NCBI GenBank assembly: GCA_900754755.1
Contig: CAAEEC010000365.1
Location: 1 to 6,750, forward strand
Origin: Clostridia bacterium
GTDB lineage: Bacteria > Bacillota > Clostridia > Christensenellales > Aristaeellaceae
Reading direction: 5' to 3'
Length of the DNA stretch: 6,750 nt
Shown one piece after another: positions 1-5,118 of this stretch (the stretch's first letter is position 1; the number at the start of each line of letters is the position of its first letter). The notes under the pieces were generated by a model. That model saw only the letters and a program-made list of their open reading frames with translations, had not been told where the DNA came from and did no database searches. The position numbers and the translations under genes were made by a program.

Positions 1-60
1 CCGCATGGAAGGGCAACTGTCAATACAAATCCACGGCGAAAAATGTAGGCACTGCTCGTT

Positions 61-1326
61 TCATTGATTTTGCGCGATCAGATAGGCGGCGGCCGCGTGT
101 TTGGGCAGCCGCAGGGAGATTTCGCTCTGGATGGAGGATGCGCTTCCCGTCCAAAGTTCAACGCATTGGGCTGGGCCTTCCAGTTCCAGATCGGCTAGGG
201 CAATCGAAATTTCGCAATCCCGCTCGCCAATGTTGAAGACGGCGACATATTGCCCGCCCTGGCACGAAACCGCCGTCCACAGCGCGATTTCGCTACCCGC
301 GATTTTTCTGCGCCATACCGGGTGGGCATGACGGGCGTTTTTGTGCATGGCGAGGATTCCCTCGTTTGTAAGCAGGCGCAGCGTAAAAGCGTCGAGCTTG
401 GTCAACTCGCCGCCGATCATCAGGGGCGAGCGGAAAATGCACCACAGGGTCATCATGGTGATCTGCTCGTCTTGGGTGAACTCCGTCCACAAATCGGGAG
501 AACAGTCTTGCTTGATTGCGCCGACCGGCAGCATGTCTGCATCCGCCCAGTGGCCTGCGCTGTTGTGCACGGTCCATTTTTCACAGCGTTCGAACATGGC
601 GTAGAGGGATGGCCAGTTGTCCCAAAAATCATCCGTCATGCGCCACATGGTGGCGGTTTGCTTGTAGAGCTCCGCTTTTTCCAGCAGCGCGGGCCCGGGA
701 GAAAGGCTCAGCGCCATTTCCCGGCCGCAGCGGCGCAGACAATCGCTGATGAGAACCATTTCGCTCTCCTCGTGCGGCAGCTCGCGGGCAATGTCGTCGC
801 ACTTGATGAAATCCACGCCCCATTCCGCATACAGCCGAAAGAGGCTATCGTAATATTCTTTGGCGCCTTCTTTTGTGGGGTCCACGCCGTACATATCCGT
901 GTTCCAATGGCAGATGCTATCGGTTTTGGCGATTTGCCGGGCAGTTTTGGCGCTACCGAGGATTTTGGTATCCCGATGCACGGCCTGGCGCGGAATGCCG
1001 CGCATGATATGGATGCCGAATTTTAGGCCCAGGCTATGTACATATTCCGCCAGCGGGCCAAAGCCCTTTCCGCCCGCGGCGGAAGGAAAGCGATTTTCCG
1101 CCGGGAGCAGGCGGGAATATTCGTCCATGCACAACTCGGTAAATGGGATATAGGCATGGGACTTGGCACTTGGCTCATACCACTGGATGTCGACGACAAC
1201 GTATTCCCAGCCGAAAGGCTTCAGCAACTTTGCCATGGTTTCGGCGTTTTGCCGCACAATGGCTTCTGTTACAGACGCGCCATAGCAATCCCAACTGTTC
1301 CAACCCATAGGAGGCGTTTTCTTCAT
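61..1326 (-). CDS. GH27 family glycosidase (alpha-galactosidase-like, possibly beta-L-arabinopyranosidase)
   Basis: 421 residues. The GH27 opening TPPMGWNSW lies at residues 4-12, so there is no signal peptide and the enzyme is probably cytoplasmic, acting on imported oligosaccharides or glycosides. A TIM-barrel domain fills about residues 1-325 and a beta-sandwich tail about 330-421. By alignment to the family pattern, the nucleophile is Asp177 (in FIKCDD, 173-178) and the acid/base is Asp233 (in WRMTDDFWD, 228-236). The WADADMLPVG sugar-binding loop is at 260-269. The usual Asp-Asp-x-Trp motif reads Asp46-Ile47-Gln-Trp49, which removes one galactose-binding acid. The segment HIMRGIPRQAV (106-116) replaces the common Cys-containing alpha-galactosidase loop and marks a distinct bacterial subgroup. 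The ATG start has an AAAGGAAG ribosome site at a normal distance and a good promoter upstream. Family assignment is firm; the substrate is inferred. Confidence 0.9.
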   Translation of the reverse strand: MKKTPPMGWNSWDCYGASVTEAIVRQNAETMAKLLKPFGWEYVVVDIQWYEPSAKSHAYIPFTELCMDEYSRLLPAENRFPSAAGGKGFGPLAEYVHSLGLKFGIHIMRGIPRQAVHRDTKILGSAKTARQIAKTDSICHWNTDMYGVDPTKEGAKEYYDSLFRLYAEWGVDFIKCDDIARELPHEESEMVLISDCLRRCGREMALSLSPGPALLEKAELYKQTATMWRMTDDFWDNWPSLYAMFERCEKWTVHNSAGHWADADMLPVGAIKQDCSPDLWTEFTQDEQITMMTLWCIFRSPLMIGGELTKLDAFTLRLLTNEGILAMHKNARHAHPVWRRKIAGSEIALWTAVSCQGGQYVAVFNIGERDCEISIALADLELEGPAQCVELWTGSASSIQSEISLRLPKHAAAAYLIAQNQ

Positions 1327-1340
1327 GGCAATCTTCCTTT

Positions 1341-1351
1341 CCGCAGTGCGG
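1341..1351. repeat. Short palindrome in the GH27 leader
   Basis: CCGCA-G-TGCGG is a perfect 11-base inverted repeat. It lies inside the predicted 5' leader of the GH27 transcript, directly upstream of its ribosome binding site. It could be a repressor half-site pair or a small hairpin, or it could be chance in GC-rich DNA. Confidence 0.3.
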
Positions 1352-1373
1352 CGTGCATCAATTTCTAGGTATC

Positions 1374-1402
1374 ATTGTACCCTCAAATTGGGTATGCGTC
1401 AA
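1374..1402 (-). promoter_or_regulatory. Sigma-A-type promoter of the GH27 gene
   Basis: On the minus strand, TTGACG (1397-1402) is followed by a 17-base spacer and TACAAT (1374-1379). Each box matches consensus at five of six positions. Transcription should begin near 1367, giving a leader of about 40 bases before the ATG at 1326. It is back to back with the promoter of the dehydrogenase gene. Confidence 0.75.
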
Positions 1403-1448
1403 TAGAAAACGTTACAAATGGATAGGGGAATCACCGCGTTTTTTTATA

Positions 1449-1477
1449 TTGCCAAACGAACAGGCATGCGGTATAAT
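1449..1477 (+). promoter_or_regulatory. Sigma-A-type promoter of the dehydrogenase/DNA glycosylase operon
   Basis: TTGCCA (1449-1454, five of six to consensus), a 17-base spacer, then a perfect TATAAT (1472-1477). Transcription should begin near 1484, about 31 bases before the ATG at 1515. This placement rules out in-frame start codons further upstream, such as the ATG at 1353. Confidence 0.85.
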
Positions 1478-1479
1478 AA

Positions 1480-1501
1480 TGCCAGAAATATGCCGCTGGC
1501 A
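1480..1501. promoter_or_regulatory. Interrupted palindrome over the transcription start (possible operator or leader hairpin)
   Basis: TGCCAG (1480-1485), a 10-base gap, then CTGGCA (1496-1501). The six-base arms are perfect complements. The element covers about -4 to +18 of the predicted transcript and abuts the Shine-Dalgarno sequence, which fits either a repressor site or an RNA hairpin that limits ribosome access. No known regulator site is recognised. Confidence 0.35.
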
Positions 1502-1514
1502 AGGGGGAATGGGC

Positions 1515-2456
1515 ATGAAAATTGTGGTGCTGGATGGATATGGTATGAACCCCGGCGATTTGTGCTGGGATGCGCTCGGCGCGTTGGGAGAGCTAACGGT
1601 GTACGACCGCACGCGGCCCGAGGAAGTCGCTTCGCGCATCGCCGGCGCGCCCATCGTCTACACCAACAAGGTGGTGCTCGACAGGAAGACGATCGAGGCC
1701 GCGCAGGAGTTGCGCTTTATCGGCGTGCTGGCCACGGGCGTGAATGTTGTGGATGTGGAAGCGGCGCGGGAGCAGGGCATTCCTGTGTGCAATGTGCCCG
1801 CTTACAGCACCGATTCCGTGGCGCAGATGACCATCGCGCTGCTGCTGGAGCTGTGCCTACACGTGGGCGAGCACAGCCGCCTGGTGCGCGAGGGCGAATG
1901 GACGAAGAGCCCGGATTTCTGTTTCTGGCGCTATCCGCTGGTGGAGCTTGCGGGGAAGACGATGGGAATCATCGGCCTGGGCAGCATTGGCAGGGCCGTG
2001 GCAAAGATCGCTTCCGCGCTGGGCATGCGCGTGATCGCTTACCGGGGCCATGGGGAAGGCGTGGAAATGCTGCCGCTAAAGGAAGTACTTGCGCAGGCCG
2101 ATGTTTTGAGCCTGCACTGCCCGCTGACGAAGGAAAACGCGCGCATGATTGATGAAGCGGCGCTGGCGCAGATGAAGCCGGGCGCGTTTTTGCTCAACAC
2201 GGCGCGCGGCGGCCTGCTCGACGAGGAGGCGGTGGCTGCGGCGCTCAAAAGCGGCCGTCTCGCGGGCGCGGCGGTGGACGTGGCTTCGAGCGAACCCATC
2301 GCGGCGGACAATCCCCTGCTCACCGCGCCCAACTGCATTCTGACCCCGCACATCGCCTGGGCGACCAGCGCCGCGCGCGTGCGGTTGATGGACATTGCGG
2401 TGGAAAACCTGCGCGCGTTCCTGGCGGGCAAACCCATCAACGCCGTCAATCTCTAA
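1515..2456 (+). CDS. D-isomer-specific 2-hydroxyacid dehydrogenase (glycerate dehydrogenase/hydroxypyruvate reductase-like)
   Basis: 313 residues, the usual length for this cytosolic NAD(P)-dependent family, which interconverts 2-keto acids and D-2-hydroxy acids. A split substrate-binding domain (about 1-95 and 285-313) flanks a Rossmann domain with GLGSIG at 154-159. The catalytic triad is present: Arg231 (in NTARGG), Glu260 (in VDVASSEP) and His279 (in TPHIAWAT). The segment ATGVNVVDVEAA (73-84) is typical of the HprA-like glycerate dehydrogenase branch. Arg177 stands near the end of the second beta strand, where NAD-specific relatives usually have Asp, so NADP(H) use is possible. The ATG at 1515 is chosen because AAGGGGG lies about 7 bases upstream and the promoter ends at 1477. 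The DNA glycosylase gene follows 14 bases after the stop, so they probably form an operon. The substrate cannot be fixed from sequence; glycerate/hydroxypyruvate is the best guess. Confidence 0.92.
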   Translation: MKIVVLDGYGMNPGDLCWDALGALGELTVYDRTRPEEVASRIAGAPIVYTNKVVLDRKTIEAAQELRFIGVLATGVNVVDVEAAREQGIPVCNVPAYSTDSVAQMTIALLLELCLHVGEHSRLVREGEWTKSPDFCFWRYPLVELAGKTMGIIGLGSIGRAVAKIASALGMRVIAYRGHGEGVEMLPLKEVLAQADVLSLHCPLTKENARMIDEAALAQMKPGAFLLNTARGGLLDEEAVAAALKSGRLAGAAVDVASSEPIAADNPLLTAPNCILTPHIAWATSAARVRLMDIAVENLRAFLAGKPINAVNL

Positions 2457-2470
2457 AGGAGGATACCGCC

Positions 2471-3706
2471 ATGCCGCCCATTCCCGTGACGCATTTCACC
2501 AACCGGCAGGCGCGGCAGTTCCTGCTCCTGTGGCACGGCCTGCTGGGTCCATACCGCTTTGTAGGCAAGACGGGCGCGCTGGAATTCGTGCGGCAGGCGG
2601 GCTGCATCCAGTTCGACCCCGTGGATGCCTGCGGCAAAAATGCGGAACTCACGTTGCAATCGCGCGTGAAAGGCTTTACCAAGGCGATGCTGGGCGAATT
2701 GCTCTATGCAGACCGCGCGCTCGTCGATTATCCGGACAAGAATCTCGCCATCCTCCCGGTGGAGGATTGGCCCTATTTCGCGCGTTACCGCCGGGCAGCG
2801 CGCGAAAATGGCGCGCAATTTGAGGGCCTTGGCGCGCTGGAAGCGCAGGCGCTGGACTACATTCGCGCAAACGGCCCCGTGAGCGCGGAGGAGCTGCCCA
2901 TCGCGGGGAAAATTCACTGGCATTCTTCCATCCATTGGAGCGGGAATTGGAGCGGCGAATCCAACGCGGCGCGCTCGGCGCTGGAGCAGCTCTATTCCAC
3001 GGGCGAATTGATCATTCACCACAAAAAAGGCGCGCGCAAATTCTACGACCTGGCGGCGAACCATCTGCCTGCCGCCCTGCTCTCCGCGCCCGATCCCCTG
3101 CCGGAAGAGGACGAACACCTCAAATGGCGTGTGCTTCGGCGCATTGGCGCGGTGGGGTTGCTCTGGAACCGCCCCTCCGACGCGTGGCTGAACATTTGGG
3201 GTTTGAAGGCCGCGCAGCGGGAAGAGGCGTTTGCCCAATTGGTTGAAGAAGGCAAGATCTGCCAGGCGCGCGTAGATGGCGTGCGCACGCCGCTCTATTT
3301 TCGCGCGGAAGCGCTGCCGCTGGCGCATGCGGTGTGCGCGGGCGTATCGCCCCGGCCGCGTTGCGAGGTGATCGCCGCGCTGGATTGTCTGCTGTGGGAC
3401 CGCAAATTGATCCGGGAATTGTTTGGCTTTGCCTATCAATGGGAAATTTATGTGCCTGCCAACCAGCGCAAATTCGGCTATTATGTGCTGCCCCTTTTGT
3501 GGGGCGAGCGCTTTGTGGGCCGTGTGGAGGCCGTGGCGGACGCGAAAGCGCGCATGTTGCGCGTGAAAAACCTTTGGCTGGAGGATGGCGTGCGCTGCAC
3601 AAAAACGCTCCAGGCGGCCATAGACGGCTGCCTGAAGCGATTGGCAAAATTCAATTTGTGCGATCAGGTGGCAGGCGAGGTGGAATCCTTTTCGACCTCG
3701 CACTGA
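2471..3706 (+). CDS. ycaQ: AlkX/YcaQ-type winged-helix DNA glycosylase (AlkZ-like family, HTH_42)
   Basis: 411 residues, almost the same length as E. coli YcaQ. Members of this family remove bulky alkylated bases and can unhook DNA interstrand crosslinks. The family has tandem winged-helix modules, here about residues 1-100, 120-200 and 215-285, followed by a C-terminal beta domain. The catalytic motif reads Gln47-Phe48-Asp49 in GCIQFDPV. This is the Gln-hydrophobic-Asp form of AlkX/YcaQ rather than the Gln-x-Gln of antibiotic-cluster AlkZ self-resistance enzymes. The C-terminal signature is clear: LLWDRKLIRELFGF (307-320), WEIYVPANQRKFGYYVLPLL (324-343) and WGERFVGRVE (344-353). An AAGGAGG site (2456-2462) overlaps the last base of the dehydrogenase stop and sits 8 bases before the ATG. 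No promoter of its own is seen. The 3' end overlaps relQ on the other strand by 43 bases. Family assignment is firm; activity is by homology. Confidence 0.92.
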   Translation: MPPIPVTHFTNRQARQFLLLWHGLLGPYRFVGKTGALEFVRQAGCIQFDPVDACGKNAELTLQSRVKGFTKAMLGELLYADRALVDYPDKNLAILPVEDWPYFARYRRAARENGAQFEGLGALEAQALDYIRANGPVSAEELPIAGKIHWHSSIHWSGNWSGESNAARSALEQLYSTGELIIHHKKGARKFYDLAANHLPAALLSAPDPLPEEDEHLKWRVLRRIGAVGLLWNRPSDAWLNIWGLKAAQREEAFAQLVEEGKICQARVDGVRTPLYFRAEALPLAHAVCAGVSPRPRCEVIAALDCLLWDRKLIRELFGFAYQWEIYVPANQRKFGYYVLPLLWGERFVGRVEAVADAKARMLRVKNLWLEDGVRCTKTLQAAIDGCLKRLAKFNLCDQVAGEVESFSTSH

Positions 3707-4383
3707 CCGCGCAGCTTGCGGCAAATGTTTTGCATGCGCTCGTCGATATCCGCGATGGCAATGGCGCACTGGTAGAGTTCCTCGCGCACATCGTCCGGCA
3801 CCTGGGTGGCCGCCTTGTATTTCAGCTGGTGCTCCAGGCTGGCCCAGAAATCCATGGCAATGGTGCGGATCTGCACTTCCACGGGCATCAATAACCGCTG
3901 CTCCGAAAGAAAGATGGGGATCTCGATTACCAGATGCAGGCTGCGGTAGCCGTTGGGCTTGGGGTTGGCGATATAATCCTTGGTGCACAGCAACGTAATA
4001 TCATCCTGTTTCACGAGCAAATCCGCAATGCGATAGATATCATCAATATAATTGCAAATCACGCGCACGCCCGCCACATCGTGCAGGTTTTCGCAGATGG
4101 AAGGGATGGTCACCGGCAGGCCCCGGCGGCGCAGCTTTTCCACCATGCTGTGGGGGGATTTCAACCGGTATTCCATGTGATGGATGGGGTTGTGATCGAA
4201 TTTCACGCGGAATTCATCGTCCAGCACTTCGAGCTTGGTGCGCACTTCTTTGATGGCCGCGCCGTATTGTTGCTGCAGCGCGAAAAAACCCTGGAGTTTT
4301 TCTATAATCGCAGGATCGCCCATCGGATTGTTTTCCGTAAGGTTGATCTGCATAATCTGTTCGTTTCCGGCAAATTTGGGCAC
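3664..4383 (-). CDS. relQ: Small alarmone synthetase, RelQ/YjbM type ((p)ppGpp synthetase)
   Basis: 239 residues from the GTG at 4383. It is a single RelA/SpoT synthetase domain with no hydrolase, TGS or ACT domains. It transfers pyrophosphate from ATP to GDP or GTP (family knowledge) to make (p)ppGpp. Visible motifs, numbered from this start, are HNPIHHMEYRLK (64-75), LHDVAGVRVICNYIDD (100-115), PKPNGYRSLHLV (141-152) and VEVQIRTIAMDFWASLEHQL (168-187), the last holding the conserved Glu169. They align closely with what I recall of B. subtilis YjbM. An ATG at 4443 is rejected because it lies about 8 bases from the predicted transcription start. The GTG at 4383 has AGAAGGTGA just upstream. 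In-frame ATGs at 4353 and 4323 remain possible and would give 229 and 219 residues, nearer the usual RelQ length. The C-terminal tail overlaps the end of the DNA glycosylase gene. Confidence 0.93.
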   Translation of the reverse strand: MPKFAGNEQIMQINLTENNPMGDPAIIEKLQGFFALQQQYGAAIKEVRTKLEVLDDEFRVKFDHNPIHHMEYRLKSPHSMVEKLRRRGLPVTIPSICENLHDVAGVRVICNYIDDIYRIADLLVKQDDITLLCTKDYIANPKPNGYRSLHLVIEIPIFLSEQRLLMPVEVQIRTIAMDFWASLEHQLKYKAATQVPDDVREELYQCAIAIADIDERMQNICRKLRGQCEVEKDSTSPAT

Positions 4384-4388
4384 AATGG

Positions 4389-4397
4389 TCACCTTCT
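4389..4397 (-). promoter_or_regulatory. Ribosome binding site that selects a GTG start for relQ
   Basis: The minus strand reads AGAAGGTGA, ending 5 bases before the GTG at 4383-4381. The longer ATG frame starting at 4443 has no such site and almost no leader. The match is good but the in-frame ATG at 4353 is not excluded. Confidence 0.5.
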
Positions 4398-4421
4398 TTT
4401 TTTCACAAGCTCGCGCGGGCT

Positions 4422-4439
4422 TCTGCCCAGCACGGCAGA
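4422..4439 (-). promoter_or_regulatory. Hairpin in the relQ 5' leader
   Basis: TCTGCC and GGCAGA form a perfect six-base stem around a six-base loop, about 12 bases after the predicted relQ transcription start. No U-run follows, so it is not an intrinsic terminator. It might stabilise the leader or bind a regulator, or be incidental. Confidence 0.4.
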
Positions 4440-4457
4440 GCATCGCTCCGCATCTCC

Positions 4458-4486
4458 ATTATACCACAAGAGCAGCGGAAATGGAA
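4458..4486 (-). promoter_or_regulatory. Extended -10 promoter of relQ
   Basis: On the minus strand, a perfect TATAAT (4458-4463) is preceded by TGG, an extended -10 element. The -35 position 17 bases upstream reads TTCCAT (4481-4486), a weak match that the extended -10 can offset. The predicted transcript starts near 4451, giving a leader of about 68 bases to the GTG at 4383. Confidence 0.75.
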
Positions 4487-4618
4487 GGGAATGGATGTGG
4501 CGAAATGTTGAAAAAGAATCAGAAATGTTATGAAAGGCAGGCATTGTGGAGGAATTCTTTGCAAGGGCCAACCGTTTCGCGCGGGCAAAGCATCTTATCA
4601 ATAGACAAGCAAAGGAAC

Positions 4619-4624
4619 AGGAGG
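4619..4624 (+). promoter_or_regulatory. Ribosome binding site that selects a TTG start for the sigma factor
   Basis: A perfect AGGAGG ends 8 bases before the in-frame TTG at 4633. The next upstream start in frame, GTG at 4546, has only AAAGG about 9 bases before it and would add 29 residues lying outside sigma region 2. The region 4464-4618 holds a weak possible promoter (TTGAAA at 4508-4513 and an extended TATGAA at 4529-4534, spacer only 15) but no clear ECF-type autoregulatory promoter. Confidence 0.65.
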
Positions 4625-4632
4625 CGAAGGAA

Positions 4633-5118
4633 TTGGACGAACGCCAGTTTTCCCAGCGGGTGCGCGCGTGCGAGCAAAAGCTGTACAATACCGCGCGCAT
4701 GCTCCTGCCCTGCCAGGCCGATTGCGAAGACGCCGTGCAGGAAGCGCTTTTCAAGGCATGGGCGCGCCTGGATTCCCTGCGCGATACCGGGCGGTTTGAA
4801 GCCTGGCTGATGCGCATTCTGATCAATGAATGCAAAATGCTGTTGCGCCGCCGCAGAGCGCATCGGGAAAGCGCGCTCACTGGCGCGGAAGAGGATTTCC
4901 GCGTGCCGGACGCGCCGCCGGGAGCGGAGGAAATGCGCGCTGCGCTGCGGGCATTGGAGGAAAAATACCGCCTGCCATTGCTCCTGCATCTGGCGGAAGG
5001 ATTCGAGGTGGTGGATGTGGCGCGAATGTTGCGGCTTTCACAGGGAGCGGTCAAATGGCGCATACACAGGGGGCGGCAACTGTTGCGCGCCGCACTGGAA
5101 CAGGAGGTGCGGATATGA
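4633..5118 (+). CDS. ECF-type RNA polymerase sigma factor (sigma-70 family)
   Basis: 161 residues from the TTG start, the normal size for an ECF sigma factor with only regions 2 and 4. Region 2 spans about residues 8-75, with the core-binding signature CEDAVQEALFKAWARLDSL (31-49) and the -10-recognising FEAWLMRILINECKMLLRR (55-73). A charged, Pro-rich linker covers 76-100. Region 4 (about 102-155) carries the helix-turn-helix EVVDVARMLRLSQGAVKWRI (125-144), which would contact the -35 element. It directs core RNA polymerase to a small regulon. The start was set by the AGGAGG at 4619-4624; using GTG 4546 gives 190 residues. The stop overlaps the start of the next gene as ATGA, so synthesis of sigma factor and membrane partner is probably translationally coupled. 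Target genes are unknown, and its own promoter could not be recognised with confidence. Confidence 0.93.
   Translation: MDERQFSQRVRACEQKLYNTARMLLPCQADCEDAVQEALFKAWARLDSLRDTGRFEAWLMRILINECKMLLRRRRAHRESALTGAEEDFRVPDAPPGAEEMRAALRALEEKYRLPLLLHLAEGFEVVDVARMLRLSQGAVKWRIHRGRQLLRAALEQEVRI

Noticed and set aside
1..60. Possible gene end or terminator downstream of the GH27 stop
   Set aside because: The 60 bases show no stem with a T-run and no open frame that can be assigned; nothing can be supported.
250..1026. A 258-codon plus-strand open frame opposite the GH27 gene
   Set aside because: No ribosome binding site or family motif was seen, and the opposite strand carries all the GH27 signatures in frame.
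1404..1420. Catabolite-control (cre-like) operator around AACGTT at 1408-1413 upstream of the GH27 promoter
   Set aside because: TGTAACGTTTTCT on the minus strand resembles a cre site only if one base is inserted, so the centre does not align with the consensus.
1353..1514. N-terminal extension of the dehydrogenase from an ATG at 1353
   Set aside because: It would run through both divergent promoters, and the family N terminus begins at MKIVVLDG (1515), which has its own ribosome site.
2453..3988. A 511-codon open frame on the minus strand opposite the DNA glycosylase gene
   Set aside because: It is antisense to a clearly recognisable protein, rich in Arg, Ala, His and Gln with no recognisable domain, and runs through both relQ and glycosylase sequence. 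It is a by-product of GC-rich third codon positions.
3934..4533. A 199-codon plus-strand open frame opposite relQ
   Set aside because: It is the antisense image of relQ and its leader; its sequence shows no domain, and relQ motifs are clear on the other strand.
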